Notes: generated by a model not told the origin, from the sequence alone. Positions 24,768-34,259 are shown, counted from the stretch's first letter. The stretch is DNA of 64,000 nt from Larkinella sp051857545 (GCF_051857545.1 NZ_JBPZHB010000003.1:496001-560000); one strand, 5' to 3'. Made by a program: numbers and translations.

Positions 24768-27287
24768 CTAATTCATATTTTTCAGAACTTCCTCCAGCGT
24801 ATGGATATCCTGAATCAGCACCTCGCGGGCTTTGCTGCCTTCAAAGGCGCCCACAATACCGGCGGCTTCCAACTGATCGATGAGCCGACCAGCCCGGTTG
24901 TAGCCCAACTTTAACCGGCGCTGAATGAGTGAGGTGCTGCCCTGCTGGTGATTAACCACCAGACGAGCCGCTTCGTCGAACATCGGATCACGGTTTTCGA
25001 GGTCAATTTCTTTTTCTTCGCTGCTTCCCGATTCATCACCGGCAAATTCGGGCAGGTTATACGCTGAATCATACCCGCGCTGACTCCCGACAAATTCGCA
25101 GATGTCTTCAATTTCGTTGGTATCGACAAACGGACATTGCAGCCGGACAATATCGGAATTGGACGAGAACAGCATGTCACCCATGCCGACCAGTTGCTCG
25201 GCACCGCCCGTATCCAGAATGGTTCGGGAGTCGATTTTTGAGGTCACCTTGAACGACAGACGTGCCGGGAAGTTGGCTTTGATCAAACCCGTAATGACGT
25301 TCACGGAGGGCCGTTGCGTAGCCACCACCAGGTGAATCCCGATGGCCCGCGCCAACTGCGCCAGCCGGGCAATGGGCTGTTCGACTTCCTTGCCCGCCGT
25401 CATCATCAGATCGGCCAACTCGTCAATCACCAGCACGATATACGGCAGGAATTTATGGCCTTTTTCCGGATTCAACCGGCGCTGGATAAACTTGGCGTTG
25501 TATTCTTTCAGGTTCCGGCACTGCGCGTCTTTGAGCAGGTTGTACCGGTTATCCATTTCGATACAAAGCGAGTTGAGCGTATTGACCACCTTTTTTGTAT
25601 CGGTAATTATCGGCTCATCACTGTCGGGCAACTGGGCCAGAAAATGCCGTTCTAGTTTATTGAACAGCGTCAATTCCACCTTCTTCGGATCAACCAGAAT
25701 GAGCTTGAGTTGCGAGGGGTGTTTCTTGTAAATCAGCGACGTCAGCAAAACATTCAACCCGACGGATTTCCCCTGTCCCGTGGCACCGGCCATGAGCAAG
25801 TGGGGCATTTTGGCCAGATCAGCCACGTAAATCTCGTTGGAAATGGTTTTACCCATCACCACCGGCAACTCGAAATTGCTTTTGGTAAATTTCTCGGTGG
25901 TCATCACAGACCGCATCGCCACCATTTCCCGGTTTTTGTTCGGCACCTCGATCCCGATGGTTCCCTGGCCGGGCATCGGCGCAATGATCCGAATACCGAG
26001 GGCCGCCAAACTCAGGGCAATGTCATCTTCCAGGCTCTTGATCTTCGAAATCCGCACCCCGGCCGCCGGAATGATTTCGTACAGGGTGACGGTTGGCCCG
26101 ATGGTCGCCTTGATGCTATCGATCGTGATGCCGTAATTCTGGAGGGTATCCACAATCCGGTCTTTGTTGGCTTCCAGTTCTTCTGCCGAAACCTGGGCCT
26201 TTTTATTTTCCGGGTATTCGGTCAACAAGTCGATGGTCGGAAACTGATACCGGGGCAGATCGAGCGTTGGGTCATACAGACCGTGCAATTTTAACGCATC
26301 CTCATCCACCTCGTCCGTTGGTCCGGCAAACACTTCCGCAACGGGTTGGGGCGATTCGGAAGCCGGTTCGATTGGCGTGGTGTCGGCAATGGTAAACGTA
26401 AGCGGTTTTTTAGCGGGTGGCCCCGATCCATTGACCTTTTCGGGTTTCAGTTCAGTCGTGTGCCCATTCAAGGGCTCGGGTTCCGCCGGGACTTCGGCCA
26501 CCGGAACTGGCGTTGGCGCGGGCACCGGTTTCGGAACGCCGTTCGATGCCGGTTTGACGTCAATAAAATCCTTTACATCATCTTCGTCCTCTTCTTCCGG
26601 ATCATCGTCCTCGCCATCATAAGCTGATTTGGAGGCCGAAACTGGTCTTTGGGGCAGCGAAATCGACGGCAATTTGGTGATTCCGTAGAAAAAAACGAGA
26701 AAGACAAAAAGCGCAAACCCAATGATGGCAAGACCGCCCCAGCCAATGAGGTTGTAGAGCCAGACGTTCACTTCGTAGCCTATGCCACCGCACCAGACGC
26801 TGCCCTGCCCGACGGAGTCGGTAGCCAGAACGATGTAACCGGCCAGCGCACTGATCCAGGTCATGTAAAACAGCACGGCTTTGGTCGTGCGGCTCAACGG
26901 CAGCAGTTCGAAATTGAAAGCCAGTTTACACCCGGCTAAAAACAGGATGACGGGAATGCCGAGGGCGGCAATTCCGAACCAGCGGAAAATGAACACGTGG
27001 GCGATGTAGGCCCCCAGAATTCCCAGAAAATTCCGCATTTCGGTGCCCGATTCCCGCAGGGGAGCATCCGTCACTTTGCTCAACACGCTCTGGTCGGCCT
27101 GACCGGTGAGCAAGTAGGAGCAGAAGGCCACGGTTAGCCCGATGGCCAGCAGCATCAGCAACCCGCCAAAGGCTAATTGCGACCGGCGGTCGGCTTGCCA
27201 GGCCGGCCATTTCATCGAAACCGACGATGGCCGCGGTTTCGGCCGCTCATTCCGAACGGAGTTTTGTCGGTTAATGGGTTGACTCAT
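24768..27287 (-). CDS. ftsK: DNA translocase FtsK
   Basis: This 839-residue protein is the chromosome-segregation motor of the division septum. Four membrane segments occupy about residues 35-190, followed by a low-complexity acidic and proline-rich linker (about 210-345, with DDDPEEEDEDDVKDF). The RecA-like motor then carries Walker A AGATGQGKSVGLN near residue 500, Walker B YIVLVIDELADLMMT, and VVATQRPSVNVITGLIKANFPARLSFKV. The C-terminal gamma winged helix (about 775-835, STSLIQRRLKLGYNRAGRLIDQLEAAGIVG) would read KOPS-like sites. The start overlaps the end of pyrD by 17 bp, so the two are probably co-transcribed. Confidence 0.97.
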   Translation of the reverse strand: MSQPINRQNSVRNERPKPRPSSVSMKWPAWQADRRSQLAFGGLLMLLAIGLTVAFCSYLLTGQADQSVLSKVTDAPLRESGTEMRNFLGILGAYIAHVFIFRWFGIAALGIPVILFLAGCKLAFNFELLPLSRTTKAVLFYMTWISALAGYIVLATDSVGQGSVWCGGIGYEVNVWLYNLIGWGGLAIIGFALFVFLVFFYGITKLPSISLPQRPVSASKSAYDGEDDDPEEEDEDDVKDFIDVKPASNGVPKPVPAPTPVPVAEVPAEPEPLNGHTTELKPEKVNGSGPPAKKPLTFTIADTTPIEPASESPQPVAEVFAGPTDEVDEDALKLHGLYDPTLDLPRYQFPTIDLLTEYPENKKAQVSAEELEANKDRIVDTLQNYGITIDSIKATIGPTVTLYEIIPAAGVRISKIKSLEDDIALSLAALGIRIIAPMPGQGTIGIEVPNKNREMVAMRSVMTTEKFTKSNFELPVVMGKTISNEIYVADLAKMPHLLMAGATGQGKSVGLNVLLTSLIYKKHPSQLKLILVDPKKVELTLFNKLERHFLAQLPDSDEPIITDTKKVVNTLNSLCIEMDNRYNLLKDAQCRNLKEYNAKFIQRRLNPEKGHKFLPYIVLVIDELADLMMTAGKEVEQPIARLAQLARAIGIHLVVATQRPSVNVITGLIKANFPARLSFKVTSKIDSRTILDTGGAEQLVGMGDMLFSSNSDIVRLQCPFVDTNEIEDICEFVGSQRGYDSAYNLPEFAGDESGSSEEKEIDLENRDPMFDEAARLVVNHQQGSTSLIQRRLKLGYNRAGRLIDQLEAAGIVGAFEGSKAREVLIQDIHTLEEVLKNMN

Positions 27288-28347
27288 TTTTTTGTAAACT
27301 GCTATAATCTACCTCTTCTGCCAATACTTTGCAAATCTCTTTCGCCAACGTAGGGCCTTCATAAATGAACCCCGTGTACACCTGCACCAAACTGGCCCCA
27401 GCCCGCAGTTTTTCGAGCGCGTCTTCCGCCGTGGCAATACCGCCTACGCCAATAACCGGGAACGCATGACCCGATTGTTGACAAAGATAACGAATCACTT
27501 CCGTCGAACGTTGTTTTAACGGCGCTCCGCTGACGCCACCCATGCCTATTTTTTCAACGGTCTGGGCGTCGGTTTGTAAACCGTCGCGGCTGGTGGTTGT
27601 GTTGGTCGCAATAATACCGGCAATGCGGGTGGTGGTAACAATTTCGATAATATCATCCAACTGACTGTCGGTCAGGTCGGGGGCAATTTTGAGTAGAATG
27701 GGTTTCGCAACCGGTTTCCGGCTGTTTTCGTCCTGCAGGCGCTGCAACAGGGCCATGAGCGGTTCTTTTTCCTGCAAGGCCCGCAGCCCCGGTGTGTTGG
27801 GCGAACTGACATTGACGACGAAATAATCAACGGTATCGAACAAGTCGTGAAAGCAGGCCAGGTAATCGTCCAGCGCGTTTTCGTTCGGGGTCATTTTATT
27901 TTTGCCGATGTTTCCGCCGATGATCAGTTGCTGGCCCGAACGCCGTTTGCGTAGCCGACTGGCAGCCGCTTTGGCACCTTCGTTGTTGAAACCCATGCGG
28001 TTGATGAGCCCTTTGTCGGCTTTCAGACGAAAAAGCCGGGGGCGGTCGTTGCCGGCCTGGGGGCGGGGTGTTACGGTACCGATTTCAATAAAGCCAAAAC
28101 CCAGACAGGCAAGTTCGTCGACCCATTCCGCATTTTTGTCGAAACCAGCGGCCAGGCCGACGGGATTGGCAAACTGAATGCCGAAAACTTCCCGTTTCAG
28201 ACGCGGATCGTCGACGGTAAACAACTGACGGGCCAGCCAGCGAAAACCGGGGATGGCCAGCGAAATTTTCAGGAAAGAAGTAACAAAATGGTGAATTTGT
28301 TCAGCATCAAAACGAAAGAGGAGGGGCAGGACGACGCGCTTGTACAT
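27271..28347 (-). CDS. pyrD: Quinone-dependent dihydroorotate dehydrogenase PyrD
   Basis: This 358-residue class 2 DHODH oxidises dihydroorotate to orotate and passes electrons to the membrane quinone. I start it at the ATG at 28347 (MYKRVVLPLLFRFDAEQIHHFVTSFL), which gives the amphipathic N-terminal helix used to reach quinones; the frame is open to 28572 without family-like sequence. Motifs include NPVGLAAGFDKNAEW, FGFIEIGTVTPRPQAGNDRPRLFRL, VNVSSPNTPGLRALQ with the catalytic serine of class 2 enzymes, NTTTSRDGL, and the FMN-phosphate loop PVIGVGGIATAEDALEKLRAGASLVQVYTG. It overlaps ftsK by 17 bp. Confidence 0.96.
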   Translation of the reverse strand: MYKRVVLPLLFRFDAEQIHHFVTSFLKISLAIPGFRWLARQLFTVDDPRLKREVFGIQFANPVGLAAGFDKNAEWVDELACLGFGFIEIGTVTPRPQAGNDRPRLFRLKADKGLINRMGFNNEGAKAAASRLRKRRSGQQLIIGGNIGKNKMTPNENALDDYLACFHDLFDTVDYFVVNVSSPNTPGLRALQEKEPLMALLQRLQDENSRKPVAKPILLKIAPDLTDSQLDDIIEIVTTTRIAGIIATNTTTSRDGLQTDAQTVEKIGMGGVSGAPLKQRSTEVIRYLCQQSGHAFPVIGVGGIATAEDALEKLRAGASLVQVYTGFIYEGPTLAKEICKVLAEEVDYSSLQKNESTH

Positions 28348-28468
28348 AACACAAATGTACAGAACTGTCGGGATGTGGTGCAAGCCGCCGGATGGATAAT
28401 TAACTGCCGGAAAAATTAATTTCCCGGCAGTCATCCCCCGGCCGCTGATGGTCCGTTGTGCTGTTCGG

Positions 28469-29344
28469 TTAACTCCCAAACAGATCGGACGACAAATAGC
28501 GGTCGCCCCGGTCGCAGATGATACAGACCACGACGCCTTCTTCCAGTTCCTCGATGAGCTTGAGGGCGGCATAAACGGAACCTCCGCTGCTCATCCCGGC
28601 AAAAATCCCTTCTTCGCGGGCCAACCGGCGGGTCATCCGGGTGGCGTCGTCCTGCGACATTTCAATGACGCGATCGACGCGGCTGGGTTCAAAAATCTTG
28701 GGCAGGTATTCCTGGGGCCATTTCCGGATTCCCGGAATCTGTGACCCTTCGGAAGGCTGGCAGCCGATCACCTGAACCGCCGGGTTCTGTTCCTTCAGAT
28801 ACCGGGACGTTCCCATGATGGTGCCGGTGGTTCCCATGGCTGAAACAAAATGAGTAATTTTACTCTGAGTATCTTTCCAGATTTCGGGGCCTGTGGTGCG
28901 GTAATGGGCTAAGTAGTTGTCAGGATTGGCAAATTGATTGAGGAGAAAATAATTCCCTTTTGTGGCTTGTTCCTCGGCATAATCGCGGGCGCTTTCCATC
29001 GTTTCCAGCAGGGTCACTTTTGCACCGAATGCCTGCATGGTCAGAATCCGTTCGCGGGTCGAGTTCTGGGGCAAAACCAGTTCAATCTCAACGTTGTAAA
29101 GCCGGGCAATCATGGCCAGTGCAATGCCGGTGTTCCCGCTCGTGGCTTCGATCAATTTCATACCCGGTTTAAGATCACCACGATCGATGGCTCCCTTGAT
29201 CATGCTGTAGGCCGGACGATCCTTCACGCTGCCGCCCGGATTGTGTCCTTCCATCTTTCCGTACAGCTTAACGCCTGGATGTGAGTGAATACGGTTTAAT
29301 TCAACCAATGGGGTGTTCCCAACAAAATCTAATAAAGTAGCCAT
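28469..29344 (-). CDS. cysM: Cysteine synthase B (O-acetylserine sulfhydrylase) CysM
   Basis: This 291-residue PLP enzyme makes cysteine from O-acetylserine and sulfide or thiosulfate. The PLP lysine lies in EGHNPGGSVKDRPAYSMI (about residue 41). The substrate loop is LIEATSGNTGIALAM, and the phosphate-binding glycines are in SAMGTTGTIMGTSRYLKE. The short length and the VKDRPA motif (rather than KDR.A of CysK) point to CysM. The end GIFAGMSSGGSVYAALKL...VVCIICDRGDRYLSSDLF is typical. A 9-bp stem-loop at 29388-29415 lies in its leader. Confidence 0.95.
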   Translation of the reverse strand: MATLLDFVGNTPLVELNRIHSHPGVKLYGKMEGHNPGGSVKDRPAYSMIKGAIDRGDLKPGMKLIEATSGNTGIALAMIARLYNVEIELVLPQNSTRERILTMQAFGAKVTLLETMESARDYAEEQATKGNYFLLNQFANPDNYLAHYRTTGPEIWKDTQSKITHFVSAMGTTGTIMGTSRYLKEQNPAVQVIGCQPSEGSQIPGIRKWPQEYLPKIFEPSRVDRVIEMSQDDATRMTRRLAREEGIFAGMSSGGSVYAALKLIEELEEGVVVCIICDRGDRYLSSDLFGS

Positions 29345-29387
29345 GAAGAGTGTACGAAGAATGAAAGCCTGTCTGAAACAAACACGA

Positions 29388-29415
29388 GGGCGGTTTTCAA
29401 AGTTGCAAACCGCCC
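29388..29415 (-). promoter_or_regulatory. Stem-loop in the cysM leader
   Basis: GGGCGGTTT and AAACCGCCC form a 9-bp stem with a 10-nt loop. It is centred about 57 bp upstream of the cysM ATG and could be an operator or an RNA leader element. No known riboswitch pattern is visible. Confidence 0.35.
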
Positions 29416-29514
29416 AAATGTTACTAAAAATGGCGTTGTAATGCAGTAAAACGGCATTAGAGCAAATAAGTTGAAAATATTTTTGCTGTTCGAGGGTAAA
29501 ATGTTAAAAAAACA

Positions 29515-29546
29515 TTGCGTTTATCAAATAATATGAGCCATTTTTG
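29515..29546 (+). promoter_or_regulatory. Likely promoter of the LytTR gene
   Basis: TTGC at 29515-29518, a 20-bp spacer and CATTTTTG at 29539-29546 match the Bacteroidota promoter with one mismatch in the -7 box. The ATG is 29 bp downstream. Confidence 0.4.
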
Positions 29547-29575
29547 TAGAAGATCAATATACAACGGCTACGTAT

Positions 29576-30022
29576 ATGAAATTACAAATCCATTCCACCC
29601 CCAGAAATAGTTACTCCGAGTACCAGTTGCAAGCCGTCACCCGTCATCTGAACCTATCAGACATCGTCCTGCCTTTCTGGGGTCAGCGCCGGAAAATCCC
29701 GGCGTACCGGATCACCTGGCTCGAAGGACAGGGCAACTACACGGTGGTGCATTTTAGCGACGGTTCCGAGATGATCGTATCGCTGACGCTGAAAAAACTG
29801 GAAGGCCGTTTGCCGACGGAAATCTTTGTGAGGCCCCACAAAAAAAGCATCATCAACCTGCTGTATTTACAGGAAATCCGCCCGGGGAAAAGTACAACCA
29901 TCTGTCTGACAAATGGCTGTGAAATTGAAGTTTCGCGTCGGAAAACTACGCATTTCATGCGGCTGGTAGTTGCCTTTCAGCAGGAATTCCTTCCGCTTAC
30001 GACGCAGTATGCCGTGGCCTAA
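29576..30022 (+). CDS. LytTR-type DNA-binding regulator without receiver domain
   Basis: This 148-residue protein is almost only a LytTR domain (about residues 40-140). It has ITWLEGQGNYTVVHFSDGSEMIVSLTLKKLEGRLP, then IFVRPHKKSIINLLYLQEIRPGKSTTICLTNGCEIEVSRRKTTHFM, including the usual R-x-H-K-S and S-R-R contact residues. The N-terminus has no phospho-receiver and no membrane segment. Control must come from its own abundance or from another protein. A bidirectional hairpin ends it against fadD. Confidence 0.9.
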   Translation: MKLQIHSTPRNSYSEYQLQAVTRHLNLSDIVLPFWGQRRKIPAYRITWLEGQGNYTVVHFSDGSEMIVSLTLKKLEGRLPTEIFVRPHKKSIINLLYLQEIRPGKSTTICLTNGCEIEVSRRKTTHFMRLVVAFQQEFLPLTTQYAVA

Positions 30023-30032
30023 AGCACAAAAA

Positions 30033-30052
30033 AAGCGGTTTTTCAACCGCTT
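30033..30052. terminator. Bidirectional terminator between the LytTR gene and fadD
   Basis: The stem AAGCGGTT/AACCGCTT has a 4-nt loop, with an A-run before it and TGTCTTTT after it. It sits between two convergent genes. Confidence 0.75.
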
Positions 30053-30057
30053 GTCTT

Positions 30058-31764
30058 TTACTTCTTCGGGAGTTTAGCGAGTTCTTCGTCGCGCAGTGGC
30101 CGTCGCAGAATCTTGCCGACATTGCTTTTCGGTAACTCGGTCCGAAACTCGATGTGGCGCGGTCGTTTATAGTTGGTCAGTTGGTCTTTGCTGTACTTGA
30201 GAATGTCTTCGGCCGTGAGGTTGGGGTCTTTTTTGACCACAAAGATTTTGACGGCTTCCGTCGATTTGTCGTCAGGCACACCAATGCAGGCCACTTCCAG
30301 AACACCCGGACACTGGGCAATCACATCCTCGATTTCGTTGGGATATACGTTGAAGCCCGAAACCAGAATCATGTCTTTCTTGCGGTCGACAATCCGGAAA
30401 AAACCGTCTTCGTCCATCACCCCGATGTCGCCCGTTTTGAACCAATCTCCCTCCATCACCTTGGCGGTTTCGTCGGGGCGGTTGTAGTAGCCCGGAAAAA
30501 CCTGCGGTCCTTTCGCCCACACTTCACCCGGCATCCCCATCGGCGCTTCGGTGCCGTCTTCCTGCATGATTTTCAGCTCGGTACTCGGCAGTGGCAGACC
30601 GATCGTTCCCAGCCGGGCCGTGCCGTCGCAGGGGTTTGATGATAGAATCGGCGAGGTTTCCGACAAACCGTATCCTTCCGAAATCACATTCCCGCTCAGG
30701 TTTTTCCAGCGTTCGGCCACTGCCGTTTGCAGCGCCATGCCGCCCGCCGACGAAATCTGGAGGTGACTGAAATCGACCTCGTTGATCCGGGGGTGATTGA
30801 CCAACCCGTTGTAGAGCGTATTCAACCCGACAAACATGTTGAACTTGTATTTCTTCATCTCGTCGATGAACGCATTCATGTCGCGCGGGTTGGTAATGAG
30901 CACATTCAGACAACCGCTCTTGAGCGCCAGCATGGCGTTCACGGTCAGGGCATAAATGTGATACAGGGGCAAGGGCGTAATGATCACGCACTGGTCTGTT
31001 TTCATACGGTCGATCTGCATCCAGTAACAACCGGCTTCCGTGTTGGCAATGATGTTGCGGTGCGTCAACATGGCTCCTTTCGAAACGCCCGTGGTACCAC
31101 CCGTATACTGAACAAAGGCCATGTCGGTGTTCGCAACCTGAACTTTCTGCAACGGCTGACGGCTCCCGCGGCTCAGCGCATCGGCCAGCGAAACGGCCTG
31201 AGGCAGGTGATAGGGTGGAATCAGTTTCTTGACGTATTTCACGACAGCATTGACAATCAGCTTCTTCGGAAAGCCGAGCAAATCGCCCACATTGGTGATG
31301 ATAACGTGTTTGATGTCCGTTTGGTCGATGATTTTTTCCAGATTCGCGGCAAAATTGGCGAGAATGATAATGGCCTTCGCGCCCGAATCCTTGAATTGGT
31401 GCTGCATTTCCCGGGGCGTATACAGCGGATTTGTGTTGACAACCACCAGACCGGCCCGGAGAATGCCGAAAATAGCCACCGGATACTGCAACAGGTTCGG
31501 CATTTGAATGGCAACGCGGTCTCCTTTTTGCAGTTTCAGGTTGTTTTGCAGGTAAGAAGCAAAGTGTCCGGAAAGCGTATAAATTTCCCGGAACGTCAGT
31601 TGCTTATCCATGTTCGCGTAAGCCGGTAAACTGGCAAACCGCTGGCAGCCTTCATCGATCAGATCGACCAGGGATGAATAGGCATCGGGATTTATGTCGG
31701 CAGGAATACCCTCCGGATAATGCTTGAGCCAGGGGTACGGTTTCGCCGTGAACGGTTTTTCCAT
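30058..31764 (-). CDS. fadD: Long-chain fatty acid--CoA ligase FadD
   Basis: This AMP-binding enzyme of 568 residues activates fatty acids to acyl-CoA. I start it at the ATG at 31764 (MEKPFTAKPYPWLKHYPEGIPADI), which matches FadD beginnings; the frame is open to 31818. It shows the P-loop-like YTGGTTGVSKGAMLTHRN near residue 221, GYGLSETSPILSSNP, WFKTGDIGVMDEDGFFRIVDRKKDMILVSGFNVYPNEIEDVI with the fatty-acyl signature, and the C-terminal lysine region LPKSNVGKILRRPLRDEE. A -7-like TATCTTTG on the minus strand (31895-31902) suggests a leader of about 120 nt. Confidence 0.95.
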   Translation of the reverse strand: MEKPFTAKPYPWLKHYPEGIPADINPDAYSSLVDLIDEGCQRFASLPAYANMDKQLTFREIYTLSGHFASYLQNNLKLQKGDRVAIQMPNLLQYPVAIFGILRAGLVVVNTNPLYTPREMQHQFKDSGAKAIIILANFAANLEKIIDQTDIKHVIITNVGDLLGFPKKLIVNAVVKYVKKLIPPYHLPQAVSLADALSRGSRQPLQKVQVANTDMAFVQYTGGTTGVSKGAMLTHRNIIANTEAGCYWMQIDRMKTDQCVIITPLPLYHIYALTVNAMLALKSGCLNVLITNPRDMNAFIDEMKKYKFNMFVGLNTLYNGLVNHPRINEVDFSHLQISSAGGMALQTAVAERWKNLSGNVISEGYGLSETSPILSSNPCDGTARLGTIGLPLPSTELKIMQEDGTEAPMGMPGEVWAKGPQVFPGYYNRPDETAKVMEGDWFKTGDIGVMDEDGFFRIVDRKKDMILVSGFNVYPNEIEDVIAQCPGVLEVACIGVPDDKSTEAVKIFVVKKDPNLTAEDILKYSKDQLTNYKRPRHIEFRTELPKSNVGKILRRPLRDEELAKLPKK

Positions 31765-31971
31765 GGGATTAGAATGTTTTTTGTAAAAATAAGACAAAAC
31801 TTCAAACCTCCTACGCACCCACGGACTTTCGTCCGCGTTTAAATGAAGATCAACGACGGTCAGGTTTCTTTGTTGTGTCGGTTACGTATGAACACAAAGA
31901 TATAGGCTTCAAAACCGTCGGCCAGCGGGAGTCGATAACTGGCGGTGTAGAGCCGATAACTCACAAAAAAA

Positions 31972-31994
31972 GGCCGGATTTTTGTGATCCGGCC
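31972..31994 (-). terminator. Terminator of argC
   Basis: An 8-bp GC-rich stem GGCCGGAT/ATCCGGCC with a 7-nt loop is followed on the minus strand by a run of seven T. It begins about 12 bp after the argC stop. Confidence 0.85.
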
Positions 31995-32005
31995 CCCTGA
32001 GAATG

Positions 32006-32989
32006 TTAAAACGCAACGGCTTTCAGTCGCAGTCCCGTATCTTCCGGCAACCCGAACAGGAGATTCATATTTTGAACGGCATGGCCCGATGCGCCTTTGG
32101 TCAGGTTATCGATCACACTGCTGATGAGCAACTGACCGTCGTGTTTTTCCAGGTGAATCAGGCATTTGTTGGTGTTGACAACCTGCTTCACATCCACCGG
32201 CGTGTTGCTGACGTACGTAAACGGGTGGCTGCGGTAGTAGGTGTCAAAAAGTTGACGGGCTTCGTCGAGGCTCCCGGCAAAGGGCGTATAGACGTTGGCC
32301 ATGATGCCGCGGGTGAAGTCGCCCCGGTACGGAACAAAGTGGATCGGCTGATCAAAACCGGGTTGCAACGCATTCAGACTCTGGCGAATTTCTGTCAGGT
32401 GCTGGTGCGTAAAGGCTTTGTAAATCGAAACGTTGTTGTTCCGCCAGGTGAAATGCGTGGTTGGGCTTAACGATTGTCCCGCGCCGGTGGAACCGGTAAT
32501 GGCACTCACCTGAACGGCTTCCGTGAGCAGCCCGGCCTGCGCCAGGGGAAGCAAAGCGAGTTGAATGCTGGTGGCAAAACAACCAGGGTTCGCGATTTTG
32601 GTTGCGGATTGGATGCGTTCGCGTTGCAGTTCGGGCAAACCGTATACAAAGCCGTTCGACTGATCGCGGAAATCGGTGCTCAAATCAATTACTTTCAGCG
32701 TTTCCGGGATCGGGTTTTCCGCCAGAAACTTCGCGGACTCCCCGTGGCCGGAGCACAGAAAAATCACCGATAGTCCGGCCTGGTTGACCAGTTCGCGGGT
32801 GTCGTCCCCGGAAAAAGTCAAATCGGTGTCGCCCAGTAAATCCGTGTGGGTGTTGTAAACCGGTTTTCCTGCCTGGCTTTTGCTGTGGACAAAGGCAATT
32901 TCTGCATTGGGGTGGTTGATGAGAATACGCAGCAACTCGCCACCCGTGTAGCCCGCTCCGCCGATAATCCCGATACGTAGTTTAGTCAT
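32006..32989 (-). CDS. argC: N-acetyl-gamma-glutamyl-phosphate reductase ArgC
   Basis: This 327-residue NADPH-dependent reductase acts in the third step of arginine synthesis. It has the N-terminal Rossmann motif IGIIGGAGYTGGELLRIL, the catalytic cysteine in KIANPGCFATSIQLALLPL, TGSTGAGQSLSPTTHF, and HFVPYRGDFTRGIMANVYTP with a substrate-binding histidine and arginine. In Bacteroidota the acyl group on glutamate may be acetyl or succinyl, so the substrate name follows the family. Its start overlaps the end of an upstream glycosyltransferase by 4 bp (ATGA), so the two are translationally coupled. Confidence 0.96.
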   Translation of the reverse strand: MTKLRIGIIGGAGYTGGELLRILINHPNAEIAFVHSKSQAGKPVYNTHTDLLGDTDLTFSGDDTRELVNQAGLSVIFLCSGHGESAKFLAENPIPETLKVIDLSTDFRDQSNGFVYGLPELQRERIQSATKIANPGCFATSIQLALLPLAQAGLLTEAVQVSAITGSTGAGQSLSPTTHFTWRNNNVSIYKAFTHQHLTEIRQSLNALQPGFDQPIHFVPYRGDFTRGIMANVYTPFAGSLDEARQLFDTYYRSHPFTYVSNTPVDVKQVVNTNKCLIHLEKHDGQLLISSVIDNLTKGASGHAVQNMNLLFGLPEDTGLRLKAVAF

Positions 32990-34236
32990 AATGTCTGATA
33001 GAGCCTGATGTGCTCACTGGTGAAACGTTCCCACGAGAACAATTGTGCCCGCCGGAGCGCTTGGGTTGCTAATTCGTTGCGTAAATCCGTCGACCGAACG
33101 ACCGTCAGGATGGCTTGGGCGAGCGCGTCGGCGTTGGTAGGTGACACCTGAATGGCCGCATCGCCCACCACTTCGGGCAGTGACGAAACGTTCGAGGTAA
33201 TCACCGGTAAACCGCATTGCATGGCTTCTAGGGGCGGTAATCCAAAGCCTTCGAACAGGGATGGATATACGAAGGCCAGGGCACCGGAATACATAGCGGC
33301 CAGGTCTTCGTCGGGCACAAAACCGGTGAAAACCAGCCGCGACCGAATGCTTTCGTTCTTTGCGATTTCACTCAAAACCTGATCCATTTTCCAGCCTTTC
33401 GTACCGACCAATACCAGCTTCACTTCCGTCGGCAGCTCCCCGCTTTCGGCCAGTTGAACAAAACAGCGGATGAGGTGATCGAGGTTTTTGCGCGGTTCGA
33501 GCGTGGCCAGACTGAGCAGATACGGTTCGTCGCCCAGGCCGAAGCGTTGCTGCGTGGCTTTGATTCGCGCGGCATCGGTTACCGGATAAAACAGCGTTTT
33601 TGAAGCCGCCAGATGAATGGCGGTTACGCGGGCCGGATCAAAACCGGTAAACTGGCAAAAATCTGCTTTCGTCGCTTCGGAAACGGTAATGACGTGTGCG
33701 TCTTTGGGTAGGGTTTGGATTGCTTCTTTGACCGCCCGCTCACCCGCCGGAAACCATTCAGGGTGGTGAATGGGAATCAAATCATGTACCGTCAGCACCT
33801 TGCGAACGTGTGGCATTCGCCCAATGTCGTCCGGAATGGCAAAAAACGGCGAATGATAAATGGCACCGTTCGGCAGCCGTTCTGCCGAAAACCGGGCCTG
33901 TTCGCCCTTCAACGCTTTTCGGAATTGGTAAAAAACCTGCCGAATCACCTTCGAGGGCATACTTTGGGGCGCAAACGGACCGAGCAGGGCGTTTTCCAGC
34001 TTCGCCCACCGCTGTTCGACCGGGCGGTTGATCAAGGGCGGAGCCTGTGTCCCGAAGGTTTCCCGCGCATACCGCAACGTTTCGGCCTGGTTGGTCGGCG
34101 CAGCCAGCGAAAGCTGCACCTGCTCCGACGCAAGCAGTCCCTTCACCAATTGCTCGGCTACGCGACTCACGCCCGTTTTGGCCTGACGGTGGTAAAAGCC
34201 AATACCCGGAAGGCTGGCGTCGATGATTACGTCCAA
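32986..34236 (-). CDS. GT4 family glycosyltransferase inside the arginine cluster
   Basis: This 416-residue GT-B glycosyltransferase has the C-terminal donor-binding region of family GT4: SLATLEPRKNLDHLIRCFVQL, then VFTGFVPDEDLAAMYSGALAFVYPSLFEGFGLPPLEAMQCGLPVITSNVSSLPEV with the E-x7-E pattern. The N-terminal half includes TGVSRVAEQL and KVLTVHDLIPIHHPEWFP, typical of mannosyl- or rhamnosyl-transferases that act on surface polymers. It lies between argG and argC and overlaps argC by 4 bp. That is unexpected for an arginine operon, because the GT4 enzyme has no known step there. A 26-bp hairpin separates it from argG. Confidence 0.9.
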   Translation of the reverse strand: MDVIIDASLPGIGFYHRQAKTGVSRVAEQLVKGLLASEQVQLSLAAPTNQAETLRYARETFGTQAPPLINRPVEQRWAKLENALLGPFAPQSMPSKVIRQVFYQFRKALKGEQARFSAERLPNGAIYHSPFFAIPDDIGRMPHVRKVLTVHDLIPIHHPEWFPAGERAVKEAIQTLPKDAHVITVSEATKADFCQFTGFDPARVTAIHLAASKTLFYPVTDAARIKATQQRFGLGDEPYLLSLATLEPRKNLDHLIRCFVQLAESGELPTEVKLVLVGTKGWKMDQVLSEIAKNESIRSRLVFTGFVPDEDLAAMYSGALAFVYPSLFEGFGLPPLEAMQCGLPVITSNVSSLPEVVGDAAIQVSPTNADALAQAILTVVRSTDLRNELATQALRRAQLFSWERFTSEHIRLYQTL

Positions 34237-34259
34237 ATTTTAAGGAATGTAAAATAGCA

